A stretch of 64,000 bases of DNA, from the NCBI RefSeq assembly GCF_021227995.1, contig NZ_CP089301.1, positions 3,596,001 to 3,660,000 on the forward strand, written 5' to 3'. The notes under the pieces were generated by a model. It was not told the origin of the DNA. It worked only from the letters and a program-made list of their open reading frames with translations, and did no database searches. The DNA is from Novosphingobium kaempferiae (GTDB lineage: Bacteria; Pseudomonadota; Alphaproteobacteria; Sphingomonadales; Sphingomonadaceae). Positions 56,652 through 64,000 of this stretch are shown piece after piece. Position numbers and translations under genes: made by a program. The stretch's first letter is position 1, and each line of letters starts with the position of its first letter.

Positions 56652-57344
56652 ATGGCCCAGCAGTGCAGGCGTATCTGCCTGGTCGGCGCGACCGGGCTGA
56701 TCGGCTCCGCCCTGATGGCGGAGTGCGTGGGCCGCGAAGACGTGCGCGTGATCGGCGTCGGGCGGCGCGAGGCGGTGTTGCCTCCGGGTGCGCGGATGGA
56801 GATGCTGGTGGGCGAGCCGATCGACTGGCCGCATCTCATCAAGGCGGCGCAGGCCGACGTGCTGGTCTGCGCGCTGGGCACCACGATCAAGGCGGCGGGC
56901 AGCCAGGAACAGTTCCGCGCCGTCGACCACGATCTCGTCCGCTTCGCCGCCGAGGCGGCCCGCGCGGCGGGAATCGAGCACATGATCGTCGTTTCCTCGG
57001 TGGAGGCGGACCGGGCTAGCCGCAGCTTCTACCTGAGCGTGAAGGGGGAGACGGAGGAGGCGCTGGGTCGTCTCGGTTTCCGGCGGCTCGACATCTTGCG
57101 GCCCAGCCTGCTGCGTGGTCCGCGTACCGAAAGGCGCATGTTGGAAGGGGCGTGGCAGATCGTCGCACCGGTGCTGGATCATCTCGCGCTCCACGGCCGC
57201 CTGCGCCGCTTCCGGTCGATCCACGCGAAGGACGTGGCGCGCGCCATCCTCGGGCTCGTGCAGGAAAAGGCGCAGGGCCGCTTCGTGCATGAATACGATG
57301 CCTTGCGACGGGCGGGCCGGGGAATATCCGAAGCTTTGCGTTGA
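56652..57344 (+). CDS. NAD(P)H-binding protein of the atypical SDR type
   Basis: 230 residues, TIP30/HTATIP2-like atypical SDR: glycine motif CLVGATGLIGSALMAE, VCALGTTIKAAGS and MIVVSSVEAD. The YxxxK pair is replaced by YLSVKGETEEA. No substrate. It follows dgt closely, so is probably in the same transcript; the glycine riboswitch begins 44 bases after its stop. Confidence 0.85.
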   Translation: MAQQCRRICLVGATGLIGSALMAECVGREDVRVIGVGRREAVLPPGARMEMLVGEPIDWPHLIKAAQADVLVCALGTTIKAAGSQEQFRAVDHDLVRFAAEAARAAGIEHMIVVSSVEADRASRSFYLSVKGETEEALGRLGFRRLDILRPSLLRGPRTERRMLEGAWQIVAPVLDHLALHGRLRRFRSIHAKDVARAILGLVQEKAQGRFVHEYDALRRAGRGISEALR

Positions 57345-57388
57345 CTTGCACGGGAGCCTCACCCAAGGCTCAGGCCACTCGCTGACAC

Positions 57389-57612
57389 GCGCGGGAGAGA
57401 CCTGACTGATTCGGCCCCGGCTGTTTCGGAACGGCGCCGAAGGAGCAACCGCCCCGGAATCTCTCAGGCAAAAGGACCGCGCAGCGTCGACAGCGAGCCT
57501 CTGGAAAGTGCCTTGTGCGTCATGCGTGCAAGGCCGCCGACGGTGTAACCCGGCCCGTCCCATTGGGGATGACGCGGGGGAAGCTCTCAGGTTTCCGTGA
57601 CAGAGGGGGCAC
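57389..57612 (+). ncRNA. Tandem glycine riboswitch
   Basis: Two glycine aptamers. Aptamer 1 (about 57389-57487): GCGGGAGAGAC, GCCGAAGGAGCAA and AATCTCTCAGGCAAAAGGAC. Aptamer 2 (about 57497-57612): CCTCTGGAAAGTGCC, GCCGCCGACGGTGTAA and AAGCTCTCAGG...GACAGAGGGG. Glycine binding turns on the following gcv operon. The second aptamer's hairpin departs from the consensus GCCGAAGGNGCAA. Confidence 0.93.
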
Positions 57613-57649
57613 CGGATTGGTGTACCATGTCTGCTCGCGGAGTCGTGTC

Positions 57650-58804
57650 TTGAGCGAATTTCCTGTTTCCGAAGAAGATGGCGTCGAAGAGATCGAGACG
57701 CTGACCCTGCCGCTCGATGCGTGGCATCGCGCGAAGGGCGGCCGCATGGTCGAGTTCGCCGGCTACTACATGCCCGTCCAGTATGAGGGCATCATGGCCG
57801 AGCACCTGTGGACGCGCGAGAGCGCGGGCCTGTTCGACGTCAGCCACATGGGGCAGGTCTACATCTCCAGCGAGGAGGGCGTGACCCCGGCTCTCGAAGC
57901 CGCGGTGGAAGCCGCGCTGCCGATCGACCTAGCCACGCTGAAGAACGGCGCCCCGCGCTATTCGCTGCTGCTGGACGAGAACGGCGGCATCCTCGACGAC
58001 CTGATGGTCACGCGCTGGGCGACCGGCTTCTACCTCGTCGTCAACGGCGCGACCAAGTGGGACGACATCGGCACCCTGCGCGAGCTGCTGCCTGACGATG
58101 TCACTCTCAACCACCTCGACGAGAGCGCGCTGCTGGCGTTGCAGGGGCCGAAGGCCTTCGCCGCGCTGGAGCGTCACGTCGAGGGCGAGATCCCGCTGTC
58201 CGACCTCCGGTTCATGAAGGGCGCGGCCTACAAGCTTGGCGGCGTCGATGCCTGGATCAGCCGTTCGGGCTACACCGGCGAGGACGGTTTCGAGATCGCC
58301 ATCCCGGGCGAGTCCGCGGCACATGTCGCCGACCTGCTTTGCGGCGAGCCGGAAGTGAAGCCCATCGGCCTCGGCGCGCGGGATTCGCTGCGTCTGGAAG
58401 CGGGCCTCCCGCTTTACGGCCACGATCTTTCGCCCGAAACCAGCGTGATCGACGCCGACCTCAAGTTCGCCGTCAACAAGCGCCGCCGCACCGAAGGCGG
58501 CTTCCCCGGCGCCGACCGCGTGCTGAATGACTTCGCCGAGGGCACTGCCCGCCGCCGCATCGGCCTCGTGCTCGAAGGCCGCATGGCCGCTCGTGAAGGC
58601 GCGAAAGTTCTTCTTGGAGATCAGGAAGTTGGCGTCGTGACTTCGGGTGGTTTCTCGCCGTCGCTGCAGAACCCCATCGTCATGGCCTACGTCGATACCG
58701 CCCTCACTGCAGAGGGCACCGCGCTTACCATCGAGATGCGGGGCAAGAAGCTCGACGCGACCGTCGTGCCGATGCCCTTCGTCCCCCACCGCTATTACCG
58801 CTGA
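57650..58804 (+). CDS. gcvT: Aminomethyltransferase (glycine cleavage T protein)
   Basis: 384 residues; transfers the methylene from the H-protein aminomethyl-lipoate to THF and releases ammonia. FAGYYMPVQYEGIMAEH, DVSHMGQVYIS, SGYTGEDGFEIAIPGE and LGARDSLRLEAGLPLYG match the family. TTG 57650 is chosen because GGAG precedes it at 7-9 bases; the longer upstream frame overlaps the riboswitch. First gene of the operon. Confidence 0.95.
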   Translation: MSEFPVSEEDGVEEIETLTLPLDAWHRAKGGRMVEFAGYYMPVQYEGIMAEHLWTRESAGLFDVSHMGQVYISSEEGVTPALEAAVEAALPIDLATLKNGAPRYSLLLDENGGILDDLMVTRWATGFYLVVNGATKWDDIGTLRELLPDDVTLNHLDESALLALQGPKAFAALERHVEGEIPLSDLRFMKGAAYKLGGVDAWISRSGYTGEDGFEIAIPGESAAHVADLLCGEPEVKPIGLGARDSLRLEAGLPLYGHDLSPETSVIDADLKFAVNKRRRTEGGFPGADRVLNDFAEGTARRRIGLVLEGRMAAREGAKVLLGDQEVGVVTSGGFSPSLQNPIVMAYVDTALTAEGTALTIEMRGKKLDATVVPMPFVPHRYYR

Positions 58805-58815
58805 GGAGCTATCCC

Positions 58816-59187
58816 ATGACCCGCTATTTCTCCGAAGACCATGAGTGGATCGAAGTCGAAGGCGACCTCGGCACCGTCGGCATCACCGACTACGCCCAGG
58901 GCCAGCTTGGCGACATCACCTTCGTCGACCTGCCTGCCGAGGGCAGCACCGTCGGCAAGGGCGATTCCGTATCGGTCGTCGACTCGGTCAAGGCCGCGTC
59001 GGACGTCTACACCCCGGTCTCGGGCACCATCGCCGAAGTGAACGCCGCTCTCGCCGACCAGCCTGAGCTGGTGAACACCGAAGCCGAAACCGGCGGCTGG
59101 CTGTTCCGCGTGACCCTCTCCGACGCCGCCGAACTCGGCGCGCTGATGGACGAGACCGCGTACAAGGCCTTCGTCGACAGCCTCTGA
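58816..59187 (+). CDS. gcvH: Glycine cleavage H protein
   Basis: 123 residues, lipoyl carrier. The lipoylation Lys is in [15 protein letters not shown]-terminal motif [20 protein letters not shown]. It shuttles the aminomethyl group between P, T and L proteins. 11 bases after gcvT. Confidence 0.96.
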   Translation: MTRYFSEDHEWIEVEGDLGTVGITDYAQGQLGDITFVDLPAEGSTVGKGDSVSVVDSVKAASDVYTPVSGTIAEVNAALADQPELVNTEAETGGWLFRVTLSDAAELGALMDETAYKAFVDSL

Positions 59188-59195
59188 GCCCAATT

Positions 59196-59322
59196 CCTCC
59201 CCGAGCTTGTCTCGGGGAGGGGGACCGCCCGCGAAGCGGGTGGTGGAGGGGGATTTGCCCAGCCGCTCCCCCTCCGTCACCGCCTTTGGCGGCGCCACCT
59301 CCCCGAGCAAGCTCGGAGAGGA
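59196..59322. repeat. Composite hairpin repeat between gcvH and gcvPA
   Basis: CCTCCCCGAG (59196-59205) and CTCGGGGAGG (59211-59220) form a perfect 10-bp stem with loop CTTGT; a related CCTCCCCGAGCAAGCTCGGA lies at 59298-59317. It sits inside the operon and is of intergenic-repeat type. Could reduce expression or stabilise the 5' part of the transcript. Confidence 0.7.
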
Positions 59323-59351
59323 ACCAGAAAAGACCCAGGAACCCGCCCCTC

Positions 59352-60722
59352 ATGCGCTACCTTCCCCTGACCCCGGCCGACCGCGCCTCCATGCTGGAGA
59401 CGATCGGCGCCGCCACCGTCGATGATCTGTTCATCGACGTGCCCGCCGAGGCCCGCCTTGCCGGTCCGATCGAGGGCCTCGCCCCTCACGCCAGCGAAAT
59501 GGCCGTCGAGCGCCACATGTCCGCGCTTGCCGCGAAGAACCTGAGCGCCGGTTCGGCGCCGTTCTTCATCGGCGCGGGCGCCTATCGCCACCATGTCCCC
59601 GCTTCGGTCGATCACCTGATCCAGCGTGGCGAGTTCCTGACCGCCTACACGCCGTACCAGCCGGAAATCGCGCAGGGCACGCTGCAGGTGCTGTTCGAGT
59701 TCCAGACGCAGGTGGCGCGCCTGTTCGGCACCGACATCGCCAATGCCTCGATGTACGACGGCTCGACCGCGTGCTGGGAAGCGATCCTGATGGCCGCGCG
59801 CGTAACCCGCAAGGGCCGCGCGGTGCTCTCGGGCGGCCTGCACCCGCACTACGGCGAAGTCGTGCGGACCATGGCGAAGTTCACCAAGGACGACATCGTC
59901 AGCCTCGCCCCCGAACTGACCGCCGATCCCGATGATGCCGCCGTGATCGCCGCCATCGACGACAAGACCTCGTGCGTCGTCGTTCAGTACCCTGACGTTC
60001 TGGGCCGCATCCCGGATCTCGCCGCGATCTCGGAAGCCGCACACGCTGTGGGCGCGCTGGTCATCGCCGTCGTCACCGAGCCGGTGGCGCTGGGCCTGAT
60101 CGAAGCGCCGGGCGCGCTGGGCGCGGACATCGTCGTCGGTGAAGGCCAGTCGCTGGGCGTCGGACTCCAGTTTGGCGGGCCTTACCTTGGCCTGTTCGGC
60201 TGCCGCGAGAAGTTCGTGCGCCAGATGCCGGGTCGCCTCTGCGGCCAGACCGTCGATGCCGAGGGCAAGCGCGGCTTCGTGCTGACGCTCTCGACCCGCG
60301 AGCAGCATATCCGTCGCGAGAAGGCGACGAGCAATATCTGCACCAATTCAGGTCTTTGCGCGCTGGCCTTCAGTATTCACCTTACCCTTCTGGGCGGTGA
60401 AGGCCTTGCCCGTCTGGCAGCGGTGAACCACGCCAAGGCGCAGGCGACCTTCGAGCGTCTCGCCAAGGTGCCGGGTGTGTCGATCCTCAACAACGCCTAC
60501 TTCAACGAAGCGACGGTTATCCTGCCGCGCGACGCCCGCGAAGTCGTGCGCGAACTGGCCGACCGTCAGGTGCTCGGCGGCGTGTCACTGGGCCGCCTGT
60601 TCCCGGTGGCCGACGGCCTGCACAACGGCCTGCTGGTCGCCGCGACCGAAACCACCACCGACGAAGACATCGAGGCTTTCGCCACCGCGCTGGAAGCCGT
60701 TCTTGCAGGAGCGAGCGCATGA
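59352..60722 (+). CDS. gcvPA: Glycine dehydrogenase (decarboxylating) subunit 1, GcvPA
   Basis: 456 residues, the N-terminal half of the split P protein: [35 protein letters not shown] and [20 protein letters not shown]. With GcvPB it forms the PLP enzyme decarboxylating glycine. Start ATG 59352. Its stop overlaps the gcvPB ATG by 4 bases (ATGA). Confidence 0.96.
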   Translation: MRYLPLTPADRASMLETIGAATVDDLFIDVPAEARLAGPIEGLAPHASEMAVERHMSALAAKNLSAGSAPFFIGAGAYRHHVPASVDHLIQRGEFLTAYTPYQPEIAQGTLQVLFEFQTQVARLFGTDIANASMYDGSTACWEAILMAARVTRKGRAVLSGGLHPHYGEVVRTMAKFTKDDIVSLAPELTADPDDAAVIAAIDDKTSCVVVQYPDVLGRIPDLAAISEAAHAVGALVIAVVTEPVALGLIEAPGALGADIVVGEGQSLGVGLQFGGPYLGLFGCREKFVRQMPGRLCGQTVDAEGKRGFVLTLSTREQHIRREKATSNICTNSGLCALAFSIHLTLLGGEGLARLAAVNHAKAQATFERLAKVPGVSILNNAYFNEATVILPRDAREVVRELADRQVLGGVSLGRLFPVADGLHNGLLVAATETTTDEDIEAFATALEAVLAGASA

Positions 60723-62317
60723 ACGCCCCCAACGCATCCGGCTGGCGCCCCTCCATGGGCGAGGCTTCAGAAGCAAAATTCGCAACGTCGTCAGGCGATT
60801 ATGGCCTGATGTTGGAAGAGGCTCTCAGCTTCGAGCTGGGCAGCGCCGACAAGTGCGGCGTCGATATCGACGAAGCCGAACGCGCTCCCGCCGCCGGTCT
60901 CGGCAAGTTCCTGCGCAAGTCCGCGCCCGCGCTGCCGGGCCTGACCGAGCCGGAAACCGTGCGCCACTACACCCGGCTGTCGCGCCAGAACTACGCGATC
61001 GACCTCGGGCCGTTCCCGCTCGGCTCGTGCACGATGAAGCACAACCCGCGCCTGAACGAGAAGATGGCCCGCCTGCCGGGCTTTGCGGACGTGCACCCGA
61101 TGCAGCCGCAGACGACGGTGCAGGGCGCGCTGGAAGTCATCGAGCAACTGGCCGACTGGCTCATCACGCTGACCGGCATGGCCTCGGTAGCGATGAGCCC
61201 GAAGGCGGGTGCCCATGGCGAGCTGTGCGGCCTCCTCTGCATCCGCGCCGCTCTGGATGCACGCGGCGAGACGCGCGACGTCGTGCTGGTGCCCGAGAGC
61301 GCCCACGGCACCAACCCTGCCACTGCCGCTTTCGCGGGCTTCAAGGTGGAATCGATCCCCGCGACCCCGGCGGGCCGCGTGGACGTGGCGGCGCTCAAGG
61401 CCAAGCTTGGCCCCAACGTCGCGGGCGTGATGATCACCAACCCGAACACCTGCGGCCTGTTCGAGCCCGACATGCGCGAGATCGCCGATGCGGTCCACGC
61501 GGCGGGCGGCTACGTCTATTGCGACGGCGCGAACTTCAATGCCATCGTCGGCAAGGTGCGCCCGGGCGACCTCGGCGTCGATGCCATGCACATCAACCTG
61601 CACAAGACCTTCTCCACCCCGCACGGCGGTGGCGGTCCCGGTGCCGGTCCGGTCGTGCTGTCCGAAGCGCTGGCGCCCTTCGCGCCGCTGCCCTTCGTCA
61701 CGCGCGGCGCCGACGGTTCGATCCACCTCGTCGAGGAGGAGAACATGGGTGAGGGCCACGCGCAGGCGTTCGGCCGCATGGTCGCCTTCCATGGCCAGAT
61801 GGGCATGTTCACTCGTGCGCTGACCTACATCCTCAGCCACGGCGCCGACGGTCTGCGCCAGGTGGCGGAGGACGCGGTGCTCAACGCGAACTACGTGCTG
61901 CGTTCGTGCGAAGACCTGCTGCCCGCTCCGTTCGCGGACAGCGGCCCGTGCATGCACGAAGCGCTGTTCAGCGACGCCGGGCTGGCCGAGGGCTTCTCGA
62001 CGCTCGACATCGCCAAGGGCCTGATCGACGAGGGCTTCCACCCGATGACGGTCTACTTCCCGCTCGTGGTGAAGGGCGCGATGCTGGTCGAGCCGACCGA
62101 GACCGAGAGCAAGGCGGGCCTCGACCGCTTCATCGCCTCGCTGCGTTCGCTGGCCGAGCGTGCGAAGGCCGGTGACGAGAGCCTGCACTCCGCGCCGCAC
62201 TTCGCGCCGCGCAGGCGCCTTGACGAAACCCTCGCCGCACGCAAGCCTGTGCTGGTGTGGCAGGGCGAACCGGGCGTTCCGGGCACGCCCTCGCTCAGCG
62301 AGATCGGGGGAAGCTGA
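60719..62317 (+). CDS. gcvPB: Glycine dehydrogenase (decarboxylating) subunit 2, GcvPB
   Basis: 532 residues, catalytic half with the PLP Lys in [18 protein letters not shown] and [28 protein letters not shown]. Length normal for the split form. Last gene of the glycine cleavage operon; the lipoamide dehydrogenase is not encoded here. Confidence 0.96.
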   Translation: MNAPNASGWRPSMGEASEAKFATSSGDYGLMLEEALSFELGSADKCGVDIDEAERAPAAGLGKFLRKSAPALPGLTEPETVRHYTRLSRQNYAIDLGPFPLGSCTMKHNPRLNEKMARLPGFADVHPMQPQTTVQGALEVIEQLADWLITLTGMASVAMSPKAGAHGELCGLLCIRAALDARGETRDVVLVPESAHGTNPATAAFAGFKVESIPATPAGRVDVAALKAKLGPNVAGVMITNPNTCGLFEPDMREIADAVHAAGGYVYCDGANFNAIVGKVRPGDLGVDAMHINLHKTFSTPHGGGGPGAGPVVLSEALAPFAPLPFVTRGADGSIHLVEEENMGEGHAQAFGRMVAFHGQMGMFTRALTYILSHGADGLRQVAEDAVLNANYVLRSCEDLLPAPFADSGPCMHEALFSDAGLAEGFSTLDIAKGLIDEGFHPMTVYFPLVVKGAMLVEPTETESKAGLDRFIASLRSLAERAKAGDESLHSAPHFAPRRRLDETLAARKPVLVWQGEPGVPGTPSLSEIGGS

Positions 62318-62343
62318 TACAGATGGGGGAAGGTGGACGGTCC

Positions 62344-62844
62344 ATGGCGACGTATCTGCCGCTGGCGATTTTCGTCGGCATCATGGCGCTGCGCATGATG
62401 CGGATGAAGAAGGCCCGGCCGCTTCGCCTTCCCCTGTTGTGGATCATGCCGCTGTTCGTGACGGCGGCGGTCGCGCTGGCGTTCTACGGCATGCCCCCGA
62501 GCGGCCTCGGTTGGCTCTGCGCGGCGGCGGGTGTCGTCGTCGGCGGGGCCATCGGCGCGCAGCGGGCGCGGCTGATGCACCTGCATATCGAGGGTGAGGG
62601 CAGCAAGGCGCGCGTGATGATGCGCCAGTCGCCGCTGGCGATCCTGCTGATCGTCGCGGTCTTCATCGCCCGCCGCTTCGTCCTGCCGTCCGGCGGGATG
62701 CAGGGCTCAGGTCATCCGGCGGGCAATGCGCTGCTGGTGATGGACGCCACGCTGGGCTTCGCGCTCGGCATGGTCGTGGCGCTGCGCCTTGTCCTTTGGC
62801 TGCGCGCGCGGACCATGGTGGCCAATCACGTCTTCGACGCCTGA
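62344..62844 (+). CDS. Membrane protein of CcdC/DUF1453 type, hypothetical
   Basis: 166 residues with four or five TM helices (LAIFVGIMALRMMRM, LWIMPLFVTAAVALAFYGMP, WLCAAAGVVVGGAIGAQRAR, LAILLIVAVFIARRF and a final hydrophobic segment GFALGMVVALRLVLWL). Layout and ARLMHLHIEGEG resemble the CcdC-like family; function unknown. GGTGGAC near ATG 62344; ATG 62323 is possible. Confidence 0.7.
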   Translation: MATYLPLAIFVGIMALRMMRMKKARPLRLPLLWIMPLFVTAAVALAFYGMPPSGLGWLCAAAGVVVGGAIGAQRARLMHLHIEGEGSKARVMMRQSPLAILLIVAVFIARRFVLPSGGMQGSGHPAGNALLVMDATLGFALGMVVALRLVLWLRARTMVANHVFDA

Positions 62845-62851
62845 GGCGTCG
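62835..62851. terminator. Short hairpin at the end of the CcdC-like gene
   Basis: CGACGCC (62835-62841) and GGCGTCG (62845-62851) pair around the TGA stop codon. Convergent with the entericidin gene; followed by CGATCAATTTAT, so could end both transcripts, though weakly. Confidence 0.4.
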
Positions 62852-62854
62852 CGA

Positions 62855-62986
62855 TCAATTTATAGCGTTGGATCCCGCCTGGCCGACTGACTCGATGTCG
62901 CGGCCGAGGCCCTTCACGGTGTTGCAGGCCGTGGCGGTGAAAAGCACGCCGCTCAGGATCATGGCGGCGAGAATCTTCCTGGTCAT
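62855..62986 (-). CDS. Entericidin-like lipoprotein, first copy
   Basis: 43 residues: MTRKILAAMILSGVLFTATA followed by C and NTVKGLGRDIESVGQAGSNA. Lipobox TATAC and the NTVKG.GRD.ES.G pattern match the entericidin A/B family of tiny envelope lipoproteins. One of two tandem copies. Confidence 0.85.
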   Translation of the reverse strand: MTRKILAAMILSGVLFTATACNTVKGLGRDIESVGQAGSNAIN

Positions 62987-63108
62987 CGAATGCTTGGTCC
63001 TTGGTTCGTCCTGTCGGACTAGCCCAAGTTTCGATGCCGGGAAAGATGGCAGGCAGGCCCCGGTCGGTGGCGTTGGGGCCTGCCCGTCAATCCGTCAGTC
63101 GAACGCGA

Positions 63109-63240
63109 TCAGTTGATCGCATCCTGTCCGGCCTGGCCGACCGACTCGACGTCGCGACCCGCACCCTTGACGGTGTTGCAGGCTGCAGCGGAGAAAACGA
63201 TGCCGCCGGCGACCAGGGCGAGAACGAGTTTCTTGACCAT
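63109..63240 (-). CDS. Entericidin-like lipoprotein, second copy
   Basis: 43 residues: MVKKLVLALVAGGIVFSAAA, lipid-modified C, then NTVKGAGRDVESVGQAGQDA. Same family as the first copy; about 60% identical by eye. Envelope stress or bacteriolytic role known for family; role here unknown. Confidence 0.88.
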   Translation of the reverse strand: MVKKLVLALVAGGIVFSAAACNTVKGAGRDVESVGQAGQDAIN

Positions 63241-63312
63241 CTTCGTGTTCCTTTTTTCGGTGCGGCGGGGTGGTCCTCATGCCGCGCACGGGTCTGAACA
63301 CGCAAGGTCAGG

Positions 63313-64000
63313 TCAGGTTCCAGCCTCTTCCGTAGCGCCTTCGTCGATGGCCGAGGTCGGCGAGACGCGGCGGGCGAGGAAATGCTCGCGCGAGGTGATG
63401 ATGAGGCCCGCCGCAACGATGATCGGCGCGCCCAGCCACATCGCGGCGGAAGGAACGTGGCCCCAGATCGTCCAGCCGTAGAGCGTCGCCCAGATCAATG
63501 CGGTGTAGTCCATCACCACGACGGTTGCCACCTGCCCGAAGCGCAGGGCCGAGGTGATGAGGAACTGCGCTAGCGTTCCGGCGAGGCCGATGCCGAGAAG
63601 CAGGAGCCACTCGTATGTCCCGTGCGAGGTGGCGTAGAACGGCAGGACCACGGCGGTCATCAGTGCGCCGTAGAACGCAAACCAGAACACGCACGATATC
63701 GGCGCTTCGGTGCGGGAGAGGTCGCGGATCTGGAAGCTGACGATGGCGACGATCAGCCCCGCGCCGAGGCCCGCCGCGAGGCCGAGCGGCGGGACGGGGG
63801 CGCTGCCGGGTTGCGCGATGACCAGCACGCCGATGAAGCCCAGCACCACTGCGGTCAAGCGCCACGGCCCGACCTTCTCGCGCAGGACGAGCGCGGTGAT
63901 GAGCACGGCGAACAGCGGCGTCGTGAAGCCCAGCGTCGTGCCCACCGGCAGCGGCAGCAGGGTGGCCGCGCCGATGTTGCAGCACAGGCCGAGCGTCCCC
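63313..64000 (-). CDS. EamA/DMT-family transporter, C-terminal part (runs off right edge)
   Basis: The frame is open to base 64000, so the N-terminus lies outside. The 228 visible residues hold two-thirds of a ten-helix drug/metabolite transporter: LGLCCNIGAATLLPLPVGTT, FTTPLFAVLITALVLREKVG (EamA repeat edge), SALRFGQVATVVVMDYTALI and PSAAMWLGAPIIVAAGLIIT. Substrate unknown. Confidence 0.88.
   Translation of the reverse strand, partial: GTLGLCCNIGAATLLPLPVGTTLGFTTPLFAVLITALVLREKVGPWRLTAVVLGFIGVLVIAQPGSAPVPPLGLAAGLGAGLIVAIVSFQIRDLSRTEAPISCVFWFAFYGALMTAVVLPFYATSHGTYEWLLLLGIGLAGTLAQFLITSALRFGQVATVVVMDYTALIWATLYGWTIWGHVPSAAMWLGAPIIVAAGLIITSREHFLARRVSPTSAIDEGATEEAGT

Noticed and set aside
60791..62200. 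Long open frame opposite gcvPB
   Set aside because: Antisense to a full-length gcvPB; Arg/His-rich low-complexity translation.

Overview
The window is GC-rich alphaproteobacterial chromosome, most likely from a sphingomonad (Novosphingobium/Sphingomonas type). This rests on gene content and order: pckA divergent from chvI-chvG-hprK-rapZ-EIIA-ptsH, a CcrM-type GANTC methyltransferase, BolA next to a J-domain protein and cobS, an aa3-oxidase subunit IV peptide in front of pntAA-pntAB-pntB, and split gcvPA/gcvPB. It also fits the compact operons with ATGA/TGATG/GTGA overlaps and the GTG/TTG starts. No rRNA, tRNA, CRISPR array, insertion sequence or prophage was recognised. The species call is inference.

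Layout. 1-7.2 kb (minus): a partial GNAT-like protein, the proton-pumping pyrophosphatase hppA, then thiL/DUF559 and nusB-hisD-hisG, then bolA. 7.2-13.4 kb: a J-domain protein, then a minus-strand block of eight small genes (SRPBCC, glutathione S-transferases, glyoxalase-fold VOC proteins, DUF1428) divergent from an HxlR regulator. 13.5-22.3 kb: cobS, a rhomboid protease, truA, a cupin, fmt, recR, def, rmuC, a META-domain lipoprotein and a SPOUT RNA methyltransferase. 22.3-28.9 kb: the nitrogen-type PTS/ChvGI block and pckA. 29-36 kb: mlaA, a Tat-exported DUF885 protein, an alpha/beta hydrolase, two tandem cysteine desulfurases and a ferredoxin. 36-44.8 kb: parC, two tandem retropepsin-like proteins, the CCA-adding enzyme, a Nudix hydrolase, DUF1285, an acetyltransferase-like gene, a PQQ sugar dehydrogenase and rnhB. 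45-51 kb: ccrM, folP, a small exported protein, an SDR/SnoaL pair and an NtrC-like response regulator. 51-54 kb: the transhydrogenase operon. 54-57.4 kb: a dual-specificity phosphatase in an AT-richer patch, dgt and an NAD(P)-binding protein. 57.4-62.8 kb: a tandem glycine riboswitch with the gcvT-gcvH-gcvPA-gcvPB operon. 62.8-64 kb: two entericidin-like peptides and a partial EamA transporter.

Functional links. The PTS block (HPr, EIIA, HPr kinase, RapZ) with ChvG/ChvI and PEP carboxykinase joins envelope/acid sensing to carbon flux at PEP. The glycine operon is feed-controlled by its riboswitch. The HxlR-flanked block looks like a detoxification/stress operon inserted between bolA-dnaJ and cobS, which are usually close together in alphaproteobacteria.

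The most unusual signal is non-coding. The 350-base region upstream of ccrM carries nine GANTC sites within 154 bp, including two triplets spaced exactly 10 bp apart, and is flanked by DnaA-box-like sequences. This suggests methylation-dependent control of ccrM or of a local replication or segregation event. Other items worth a second look are an NtrC-type regulator with GAFPGA in place of GAFTGA and no recognisable arginine fingers, a His-rich insertion in peptide deformylase, and tandem duplicated gene pairs.
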